A stretch of 5,104 bases of DNA from Methanobrevibacter sp. (GCA_016838945.1 JADLKP010000170.1:1-5104), one strand, 5' to 3'. Shown: positions 1-4,933, counted from the stretch's first letter. Program-made: numbers and translations. Notes: generated by a model not told the origin, from the sequence alone.

Positions 1-1
1 A

Positions 2-56
2 AATATAGAGAAAATATAGGTAGAATATAGGTAAAATATAGGTAAAAAATAGAAAA
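2..56. repeat. 11-bp tandem repeat, about five copies
   Basis: AATATAG recurs at 2, 13, 24 and 35, giving four 11-bp units: AATATAGAGAA, AATATAGGTAG, then AATATAGGTAA twice. A decayed fifth unit (AAAATAGAAAA) ends at 56. The array is noncoding and lies beyond the trpB2 end, so a trpB2 read-through transcript would contain repeated UUACCUAUAUU. The period is close to one helical turn. The array may continue to the left of the window. Function is unknown. Confidence 0.8.
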
Positions 57-85
57 AATTAGCTATTTGATCCAAATAGAAAAAC

Positions 86-154
86 ATGAAAAACACGATA
101 AATATTGATGAATTAAAAAGGATTAAAAAAGAGGAAAGAGGTTATCACATTTAA
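86..154 (+). CDS. Doubtful 22-codon small ORF
   Basis: ATG at 86 opens a short frame ending in TAA at 152-154, encoding MKNTINIDELKRIKKEERGYHI, a charged peptide that could form a short helix. An in-frame TAG at 77 rules out a longer version. There is no Shine-Dalgarno sequence. However, 73-92 matches 19 of 20 bases at the start of the DUF1786 gene (1728-1747), which also lacks one, so a leaderless or short-leader start is conceivable. The ORF runs into the hairpin proposed as the trpB2 terminator. It resembles no family I recognise and may be chance in AT-rich DNA. Confidence 0.18.
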   Translation: MKNTINIDELKRIKKEERGYHI

Positions 155-162
155 GCGATAAC
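112..162 (-). terminator. Candidate trpB2 terminator: hairpin plus T-rich tract
   Basis: GTTATC (141-146) and GATAAC (157-162) form a 6-bp stem with a 10-base loop, about 53 bases past the trpB2 stop codon. Read on the minus strand, the hairpin is followed by CTCTTTCCTCTTTTTTAATC and another T5 run, giving a U-rich tract. Archaeal termination depends mainly on U-rich stretches, so the tract is the stronger part of the evidence and the hairpin is supportive. Confidence 0.45.
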
Positions 163-214
163 TGAGTTTGTTTGTATAAAATCGAGATAAAACAATAAAA
201 AATAAGGAATGGAA

Positions 215-1516
215 TTATTTGGAGTTTTCCATAGTTCCATCCATAAAGCTTCCGTAACCTTTGAAGTCCATGAGTCCATGTCCTGAGAAGTTGACGACAA
301 TGGTTTTCTCTTCGCCGGTTTCCTTACATTTTTTAGCTTCATCAATAGCTGCTTTGATCGCATGGTTTGTTTCAGGTGCTGGAATGATTCCTTCGCACAT
401 TGCAAACATTTTACCAGCTGCAAATACATCTCTTTGATGAACAGCTACAGGATTGATGTATCCTAAATTTCTAAGCAAGGATACTTGTGTGTTCATACCA
501 TGGTATCTGAGTCCACCAGCGTGTACAGAAGGAGCAACGAAGTTGTGTCCTAATGTAAACATCTTCAAGAGAGGAGTGAATCCCACTTCATCACCAAAGT
601 CGTATCTGTATTCTCCTTGGGTCAATGTAGGACATGCAGAAGGTTCTACAGCAATGAATTCAGTATCGGAATTACCTTGGATCTTGTCCTTGATGAATGG
701 GAACAATGATCCACCGAAGTTACTTCCTCCACCAACACAAGCAATCATTGTATCAGGCTCTTCCTCAACTTTTTCAAGTTGCACTTTAATTTCCTGACCG
801 ATTGTTGTTTGATGTAAGATAACGTGGTTCAATACACTTCCTAAGGTGTATTTTACTTTATCATCAGTTAAAGCATCTTCTACAGCTTCAGAAATTGCAA
901 TTCCAAGGGAACCTGGAGTGTCTGGATGTTCTGCAAGAACTTTTCTACCTACTTCAGTGTTTTGACTTGGAGAAGCATGGACATCTCCATCATATAATTG
1001 CATGATTGTTTTTCTGAATGGCTTTTGATCGTATGAAACCCTTACCATATAAACGGTACAGTCGATTCCCATCATTGATGCTGCAAGGGATAAGGCAGTA
1101 CCCCATTGTCCTGCACCGGTTTCGGTGGTAATTCTTTCGATACCCTCTTTTTTAGCATAGTATGCTTGAGCTATTGCACTGTTCAACTTGTGAGATCCTG
1201 TAGGAGAAGTGTCTTCTCGCTTATAATAAATCTTAGCAGGGGTGTTTAATTTTTCTTCCAATCCTCTTGCTCTACATAAGGGAGTAGGTCTTCCTAATCT
1301 TTGGTAGAGTTCCCTTACTTCTTTTGGAATAGATATGTATCTATCAGTAGCGAACTCTTGATTAAGACATTCGTTTACGAATATTTGAGGTAATGTGCCT
1401 ATTTGATCTTTTCCTTCACTATTTTTAGGAGCAGGAAGTTCTACAGGTAAATCAGCGTTAATATTATACCATTTGCTTGGTACTTCATCATTAGTTAAAT
1501 CAATTCTGTATTGCAT
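215..1516 (-). CDS. trpB2: TrpB2-type tryptophan synthase beta chain, stand-alone
   Basis: This 433-residue protein has the sequence and length of the TrpB2 (TrpB-like, PLP-dependent) family. The PLP lysine is K110 in SPTGSHKLN. The conserved catalytic glutamate is E132 in TETGAGQWG. GGGSN (262-266) is the cofactor phosphate loop and SGHG (411-414) supplies the serine near the pyridine nitrogen; TrpB1 enzymes usually carry SGRGDKD there. RLGRPTPL (73-80) is a further family signature, and the long N-terminal region before it is also TrpB2-like. The family joins indole to a serine-derived aminoacrylate to make L-tryptophan; several TrpB2 enzymes are reported to prefer O-phospho-L-serine. It acts in the cytoplasm. 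No trpA or other trp gene is adjacent. ATG 1516 is the only possible start before an in-frame stop. All catalytic motifs are intact. Confidence 0.95.
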   Translation of the reverse strand: MQYRIDLTNDEVPSKWYNINADLPVELPAPKNSEGKDQIGTLPQIFVNECLNQEFATDRYISIPKEVRELYQRLGRPTPLCRARGLEEKLNTPAKIYYKREDTSPTGSHKLNSAIAQAYYAKKEGIERITTETGAGQWGTALSLAASMMGIDCTVYMVRVSYDQKPFRKTIMQLYDGDVHASPSQNTEVGRKVLAEHPDTPGSLGIAISEAVEDALTDDKVKYTLGSVLNHVILHQTTIGQEIKVQLEKVEEEPDTMIACVGGGSNFGGSLFPFIKDKIQGNSDTEFIAVEPSACPTLTQGEYRYDFGDEVGFTPLLKMFTLGHNFVAPSVHAGGLRYHGMNTQVSLLRNLGYINPVAVHQRDVFAAGKMFAMCEGIIPAPETNHAIKAAIDEAKKCKETGEEKTIVVNFSGHGLMDFKGYGSFMDGTMENSK

Positions 1517-1519
1517 TTT

Positions 1520-1524
1520 ATCAC
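1520..1524 (-). promoter_or_regulatory. Ribosome binding site of trpB2
   Basis: On the minus strand GTGAT sits three bases before the ATG (AAGTGATAAAATG). It matches the 3' half of the archaeal GGAGGTGAT consensus at a usable distance and supports the start at 1516. Confidence 0.55.
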
Positions 1525-1570
1525 TTTTTAAATTTTTAATAAATCATTTCTGTAAGTTAAATAAACATTA

Positions 1571-1599
1571 TACATTTATTTTGTACATTTATTTTGTAC
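1571..1599. repeat. 13-bp direct repeat in the trpB2 leader
   Basis: TACATTTATTTTG occurs twice head to tail (1571-1583 and 1584-1596) and is followed by another TAC, so a 16-base string starting at 1571 recurs at 1584. The duplication places GTAC cores 13 bases apart and creates two of the TRP-box-like sites. It probably arose by slippage that multiplied operators. Confidence 0.85.
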
Positions 1600-1650
1600 T
1601 AATAGTATGTTCAATGTACTATATAAAGCTTTGTAGTACATTTTTGTACA
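1582..1650. promoter_or_regulatory. Cluster of five TRP-box-like operators (TGTACA type)
   Basis: Hexamers matching TGTACA exactly or with one change lie at 1582-1587 (TGTACA), 1595-1600 (TGTACT), 1615-1620 (TGTACT), 1635-1640 (AGTACA) and 1645-1650 (TGTACA). In the trpB2 direction two are upstream of the TATA box, one overlaps its downstream edge by one base, one is at the predicted start site and one is in the leader. The TrpY repressor of Methanothermobacter thermautotrophicus is known to bind TGTACA TRP boxes at the trp operon and at trpB2. I infer tryptophan-linked repression of trpB2 by a TrpY homologue encoded elsewhere. Confidence 0.75.
1620..1627 (-). promoter_or_regulatory. TATA box of the trpB2 promoter
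   Basis: The minus strand reads TTTATATA here, an exact match to the archaeal box A consensus, preceded by a purine-containing ACAAAGC that could serve as BRE. Transcription should start about 25 bases downstream, near 1600, giving a leader of about 84 bases. A weaker alternative is TGTATAAT around 1568-1575, which would give a much shorter leader. Confidence 0.6.
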
Positions 1651-1693
1651 TTAAAGTATCAATATAATTTCATTATTTTGGGTTTGGAACTTT

Positions 1694-1706
1694 TTTAAAT
1701 ATATAA
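1694..1706 (+). promoter_or_regulatory. TATA box of the DUF1786 gene
   Basis: TTTAAATATATAA lies 35-47 bases before the ATG at 1741. A start site about 25 bases downstream would fall near 1725, leaving a leader of roughly 15 bases. The bases before the ATG (CAAATAGAAAAAT) contain no Shine-Dalgarno match, so translation may begin on a short-leader or leaderless mRNA. The box is 44 bases from the nearest TRP-box-like site, so the two divergent promoters may be controlled separately. Confidence 0.5.
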
Positions 1707-1740
1707 AAAATTTAAATATTTTCAAAACAAATAGAAAAAT

Positions 1741-2796
1741 ATGAAAATTTTAGCTATTGATGTAGGAACCGGTACAGAAGACATCTTGCTCTATGACAGT
1801 GAAAAGGAGATTGAAAATTCAATGAAATTAGTCATCCCTTCACCTCATTTAACCATTGGTCAGATGATAAGCGAATGTGAAAATGACATTTACTTTGATG
1901 GAGTGATTATGGGTGGAGGAAAGATTAAGGATAGATGTCTTGAACATATGGAAAAAGGATATAAGATTGTTTTTGAAGATTTGGCAGCAAGAACAATTCG
2001 TGACAATATTGACCAAGTCAAGTCATATGGATTTGAAGTGGCTGAAGAGAATTCTTTTGAAAACGATCCAAAATATTCAAATTATACTAAAATATCCCTA
2101 AGTGATGTAGATGTAAATCATTTGATTGACATATTTTCATCATTTGACTTGGAATTGAATATTGATGAGCTTATCGTAGCGGTTCAAGATCATGGATACA
2201 GTGAGGATATGGGTGATAGGGACTTCAGATTTGAAAAGATCAAAGAGAAATTGCCGGAACCTCTCCCACCAGAAGTGTTTGCTATGGAAGCTGAAGAAGT
2301 GCCCGAATACTTCACCAGAATGCAGTCTGTAATCAAATCATTAGCTAAAGAGAATCCTGAGTTCAAACCGGTGATTATGGATACCAAGTTTGCATCAATT
2401 GCTGGTGTATGCTACGATAAAGAGGTCGTAAAGCTTAATAGCTTTGTTGTTATGGATATAGGCAATGGACATACTACTGTTGCTTCCATTGAAGACGGCA
2501 AAATACAAGGGGTATTCGAGCATCACACAAGAGATTTGACTCCAGAAAGGCTTGAAGAACTTGTCATAGCCCTTGCTGACGGCACAATTAAGCATGAAGA
2601 TGTTCACGATGAAGGAGGGCATGGTGCATTTGCATTGAATCCCATATCAAAGATAGAAAAGGTAATTGTTGCAGGTCCTAAAAGATCCTTGATAGAAGGT
2701 ACAAATCTTGATTATTATCATGCAGCTCCAGGTGGAGATGTTATGATGACTGGTACTGTTGGGCTTGTAAAATCCATGGAATATTTAAGAAAATAA
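1741..2796 (+). CDS. DUF1786 family protein, ASKHA (actin-like ATPase) type
   Basis: The 351-residue protein matches the archaeal DUF1786 (COG4012) family, often labelled a putative pyruvate formate-lyase activating enzyme. That label is not supported: only C46, C66 and C224 are present and there is no CxxxCxxC radical-SAM motif. The sequence instead shows an ASKHA-like pattern. IDVGTGTED (6-14) resembles a phosphate-1 loop, VVMDIGNGHTTVA (236-248) a phosphate-2 loop, and VIVAGPKR (308-315) an adenosine-type motif. Further likely conserved stretches are MGGG (57-60), VQDHG (148-152), EGGHGA (291-296) and GGDVMMTGTVGL (331-342). It is probably a soluble sugar-kinase-like or Hsp70-like nucleotide-binding protein; substrate and pathway are unknown. 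An in-frame TAG at 1732 leaves ATG 1741 as the first start. It diverges from trpB2 with no evident functional link. Confidence 0.85.
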   Translation: MKILAIDVGTGTEDILLYDSEKEIENSMKLVIPSPHLTIGQMISECENDIYFDGVIMGGGKIKDRCLEHMEKGYKIVFEDLAARTIRDNIDQVKSYGFEVAEENSFENDPKYSNYTKISLSDVDVNHLIDIFSSFDLELNIDELIVAVQDHGYSEDMGDRDFRFEKIKEKLPEPLPPEVFAMEAEEVPEYFTRMQSVIKSLAKENPEFKPVIMDTKFASIAGVCYDKEVVKLNSFVVMDIGNGHTTVASIEDGKIQGVFEHHTRDLTPERLEELVIALADGTIKHEDVHDEGGHGAFALNPISKIEKVIVAGPKRSLIEGTNLDYYHAAPGGDVMMTGTVGLVKSMEYLRK

Positions 2797-2823
2797 TATT
2801 ATTATGATTATTATAATATTATT
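2792..2823 (+). terminator. AT-only hairpin overlapping the DUF1786 stop codon
   Basis: AATAATATTAT (2792-2802) pairs perfectly with ATAATATTATT (2813-2823), an 11-bp stem around a 10-base loop. The TAA stop (2794-2796) lies within the left arm. The sequence beyond is U-rich (TTTTAC, CATTTTTAATTTTATT). It may help end or protect the transcript, but the stem has no G-C pairs and translating ribosomes would disrupt it. Confidence 0.4.
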
Positions 2824-2853
2824 CTAATATTTTACTTATATAATTCATTTTTA

Positions 2854-2968
2854 ATTTTATTCTATAATTATTCTATTTTATCCTATTTTATTCTATAATT
2901 ATCCTATTTTATTCTATAATTATCCTATTTTATTCTATAATTATTCTATATTATTCTAAAATTTTCTA
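2854..2968. repeat. 21-bp tandem repeat, four full copies plus fragments
   Basis: The unit ATTTTATTCTATAATTATYCT is present at 2854-2874, 2885-2905, 2906-2926 and 2927-2947. A 10-base half unit (2875-2884) sits between the first and second copies, and degenerate copies follow to about 2968. Each unit is itself a 10-base half (ATTTTATTCT) and an 11-base half (ATAATTATYCT), so pyrimidine clusters recur about once per helical turn. The array is noncoding and lies about 60 bases downstream of the DUF1786 gene, where it would form a U-rich transcript tail. Confidence 0.9.
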
Positions 2969-3200
2969 AAAATTTTATATTTTTTCCATCATTTCATATT
3001 TTTATTTTACATATCAATCACTCCCTTTCAAGTTACTTTTATGCTCATCTCCACAACTTTTCTATCATTTTTTCCTATTTCCAGTCACTTTTTTCTTATT
3101 CCCCATAACTTTTTTATGATTTTTTATTATTTTCCTGTAACTTTTTTACAATATATTGGAAATTTTTTTATCTATTTCAGAGCAATTTTTTTTTAAAAAT
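2969..3200. other. Gene-free pyrimidine-rich region with repeated ACTTTT motif
   Basis: No ORF or RNA gene is evident here. The plus strand is strikingly rich in T and C. ACTTTT occurs at 3035, 3056, 3087, 3108 and 3140, each preceded by a C-containing run and loosely following TTYCCNNNNACTTTT. Start-to-start distances are 21, 31, 21 and 32 bases. A 10-bp palindrome CAATATATTG lies at 3149-3158. Several T-runs of six or more would stop any transcript arriving from the DUF1786 gene. Confidence 0.6.
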
Positions 3201-3220
3201 CCAATAATTTATTAAAAACT

Positions 3221-3229
3221 TTTATATTA
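3221..3229 (+). promoter_or_regulatory. TATA box of the PHP gene
   Basis: TTTATATTA follows an A-rich BRE-like ATTAAAAACT (3211-3220). The predicted start is near 3250, leaving a leader of about 86 bases before the ATG at 3336. This is the best promoter candidate for the PHP-DUF63 pair. Confidence 0.45.
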
Positions 3230-3252
3230 TTAATACTAAATATTATTAATAC
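3224..3252. repeat. 13-bp direct repeat at the PHP promoter, possible operator
   Basis: ATATTATTAATAC occurs at 3224-3236 and again at 3240-3252, separated by TAA. Each copy holds the palindrome TATTAATA. The first copy overlaps the TATA box and the second covers the predicted start site, which is where an archaeal repressor would act. No regulator can be named. Confidence 0.5.
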
Positions 3253-3265
3253 CTAAAGGACAAGG

Positions 3266-3310
3266 ATGTTCAATAGAAAAAAATATTTCAAGATTCAGAT
3301 ACTTTTTTAA
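3266..3310 (+). other. Possible 14-codon leader ORF before the PHP gene
   Basis: ATG 3266 opens MFNRKKYFKIQILF with a TAA stop at 3308-3310. AAAGGA (3255-3260) lies five bases upstream as a partial Shine-Dalgarno match. It sits within the predicted leader of the PHP mRNA and ends 25 bases before the PHP start. It could be a regulatory upstream ORF or chance. Confidence 0.15.
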
Positions 3311-3324
3311 AATTTACAATAAAT

Positions 3325-3328
3325 GAGG
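3325..3328 (+). promoter_or_regulatory. Ribosome binding site of the PHP gene
   Basis: GAGG seven bases before ATG 3336 matches the core of the archaeal Shine-Dalgarno sequence and confirms the start. Confidence 0.65.
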
Positions 3329-3335
3329 AATAATA

Positions 3336-4001
3336 ATGAAATTTGATCCACATATTCATAGTGTTTATTCAGGAGATGCACGTTCAGAACCGATTGACAT
3401 TCTGATAGAAGCTCAAAAGAAAGGTTTAGATGCTATTGCAATCAGTGATCATAATGAAATCAAAGGTTCAAGAATTGCAAGGTCTTATGGTGGAGACATC
3501 ATTGTAGTTCCATCAATAGAGATTTCATCTGACAAAGGCCATATTTTAGGATTAGGTGTAGATGAAATCATACCTAAAGGATTGTCTGCTGTAGAAACTG
3601 TAGATAGGATACATGATGCAGGTGGACTTGCAATTGTGCCACACCCATTCTCATTTTATAGGCATGGACTTTTCAGCAAAGTTGACAAGAATCTGGTTGT
3701 CGATGGAGTGGAGACAAAGAATGCCAGATATATTCTTGGATACTCCAACAAGCAGGCTGAAACTTTAGCTTATGAAAAGAGACTTGCAACTTTAGGTGCG
3801 AGCGATTCCCATTTCCTCAAATCAATAGGGGATGCATACACTGAAGTCAATACCAAGGGAAACGATTCAGTGGATGGCATATTGAAGGCAATAAAGCATA
3901 GACGCTGTAAGGCGATGGGTCATAGAACAAGTAATTTCCTTATAGGAAAAGAGTTCTTTGTAAAAAAAGTTCTTAAAAAGTATCCTAAAAGGGATGAATA
4001 G
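3336..4001 (+). CDS. PHP-domain metal-dependent phosphoesterase
   Basis: The 221-residue protein has the metal-binding motifs of the polymerase and histidinol phosphatase (PHP) superfamily in order: DPHIHS (4-9; H6, H8), SDHNE (37-41; D38, H39), SIE (60-62; E62), GH (68-69), PHP (102-104; H103) and GASDSH (154-159; D157, H159). This set normally builds a two- or three-metal site for hydrolysing phosphoesters. Residues 123-172, from DGVETKNA to GDAYTEV, resemble the PHP-associated C-terminal region. The length fits the short stand-alone archaeal and bacterial members, some of which act on nucleotide or RNA ends; the substrate here cannot be told. It is cytoplasmic with no signal peptide. The lysine-rich tail (209-221) overlaps the first copy of a repeat that continues downstream. 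It is probably co-transcribed with the DUF63 gene 101 bp away. Confidence 0.9.
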   Translation: MKFDPHIHSVYSGDARSEPIDILIEAQKKGLDAIAISDHNEIKGSRIARSYGGDIIVVPSIEISSDKGHILGLGVDEIIPKGLSAVETVDRIHDAGGLAIVPHPFSFYRHGLFSKVDKNLVVDGVETKNARYILGYSNKQAETLAYEKRLATLGASDSHFLKSIGDAYTEVNTKGNDSVDGILKAIKHRRCKAMGHRTSNFLIGKEFFVKKVLKKYPKRDE

Positions 4002-4083
4002 ATTTATTTTTCATCCTAAAAGGTATCATATGGGGTGATTAAGTTTATTCTTCATCCTAAAATGCATCCTTGGGTTGAATAAA
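3982..4083. repeat. Three imperfect 31-41 bp repeats spanning the PHP stop codon
   Basis: ATCCTAAAA occurs at 3982, 4013 and 4054. Each copy is followed by a GGGATGAATAG-like segment (3991, 4032 and 4072), and the first two also by TTTATTYTTC. Copy one lacks about 10 bases present in copy two. The first copy encodes the last residues (YPKRDE) and the stop of the PHP gene. GGATGAA (3992-3998) can pair with TTCATCC (4010-4016), and TTTATTC (4044-4050) with GAATAAA (4077-4083), so alternative hairpins can form between the two genes. Confidence 0.75.
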
Positions 4084-4102
4084 AAAATATGCAGATGATA
4101 AT

Positions 4103-4933
4103 ATGGCTACTGTAGACACTTTTCTTCCAGATATCATACAAACTACTTTTTTCTCTGGATACACAGTTTTCAATACGGTAGTATACACATTGATTTTAGT
4201 AGTTTTTGTACTTGCAATAATCAAGATGTTCAAGAAGTTGGATATTGATCCCATTTCAATATTCTATGCAATCATCCCATTCATTTTTCTTGGATCATCT
4301 ACTCGTGCATTAGTGGATAATGGATTTTATCCAAAGACTGTTTTTCTAATTACACCTGGACTTTATATCCTCGTGGGTTTGATAACCATAGCATCATTTC
4401 TCATCAGCATCAGTCTATTCAATAAAATGGAAATTGATTATAGGTATTCATTGTTTTTCATGGGACTCCTATTTTCAGTACCGAATATAATTTTATTTTC
4501 CAAACTAAATTTCATAGCAATAATTTATGTATTGATCACTTGGATAATTGCATCATTGATTTTTATGGGAATGTCATTTTTAGTTTTATATATCAAGAAC
4601 AAAAATATTCGCAATGATATTGAAAAAATTTTAGAGCACAAGATCAACTTTTCTATTGTACTTGCACATTTGTTCGATGCATCAACAACATATGTTGCAG
4701 TAGAATACTTCAATTACTATGAACAGCATGTTTTGCCAAATGCTCTAAATCAACTATTCGATACATATCTTACTCTATTTCCTATGAAAATTATAGTCAT
4801 CGTTGCAGTATTATACATAATCAATCAATATTTCGAGGACCAAACTATAAAAAATCTATTAAAATTAACAGTATTTGTCTTAGGATTAGCACCTGGTCTA
4901 AGGAATATTTTGACCTTGACATTAGGTACTTGA
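4103..4933 (+). CDS. DUF63 family multi-pass membrane protein
   Basis: This 276-residue hydrophobic protein resembles the archaeal DUF63 family of integral membrane proteins. About seven or eight membrane segments can be seen, roughly at 21-41, 50-66, 79-105, 115-132, 136-164, 184-200, 226-242 and 253-270. Polar motifs within or next to them look conserved: GSSTRALVDNGFYP (64-77), HLFDASTTYVAV (189-200), PNALNQLFD (212-220) and GLAPGLRNILTLTLG (261-275). R68, D72, H189, D192 and R267 are the charged residues most likely to matter. The family has no established function. An in-frame TGA at 4076 and no earlier start codon fix ATG 4103, although its ribosome binding site is weak (only GATGAT five bases upstream). 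No clear promoter lies in the 101-bp gap, so it is probably transcribed with the PHP gene. Confidence 0.88.
   Translation: MATVDTFLPDIIQTTFFSGYTVFNTVVYTLILVVFVLAIIKMFKKLDIDPISIFYAIIPFIFLGSSTRALVDNGFYPKTVFLITPGLYILVGLITIASFLISISLFNKMEIDYRYSLFFMGLLFSVPNIILFSKLNFIAIIYVLITWIIASLIFMGMSFLVLYIKNKNIRNDIEKILEHKINFSIVLAHLFDASTTYVAVEYFNYYEQHVLPNALNQLFDTYLTLFPMKIIVIVAVLYIINQYFEDQTIKNLLKLTVFVLGLAPGLRNILTLTLGT

Noticed and set aside
522..527. An isolated TGTACA inside trpB2
   Set aside because: It encodes part of Ser-Val-His in a conserved stretch of the enzyme, is far from the promoter and stands alone, so it is most likely codon coincidence.
453..797. Open frame of 114 codons on the plus strand within trpB2
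   Set aside because: It lies entirely opposite a strongly conserved gene and encodes a peptide with no recognisable family; it is an antisense shadow.
1473..1667. 64-codon plus-strand frame across the trpB2 start and control region
   Set aside because: It overlaps the trpB2 start and the TRP boxes, has low-complexity hydrophobic content and no ribosome binding site.
1741..2796. Annotation as pyruvate formate-lyase activating enzyme
   Set aside because: The required CxxxCxxC cysteine cluster is absent and the motifs present fit a nucleotide-binding ASKHA fold instead.
2854..2968. CRISPR array
   Set aside because: Repeats are 21 bp, head to tail without spacers, and no cas gene is present.
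2797..3335. A decayed or unannotated protein gene in the long gap
   Set aside because: All frames are broken by frequent stops, the content is low-complexity T/C-rich DNA and no recognisable protein fragment can be read on either strand.
4089..4115. Eight-codon frame (ATG at 4089) overlapping the DUF63 start
   Set aside because: It is out of frame with DUF63, lacks a ribosome binding site and is too short to separate from chance.
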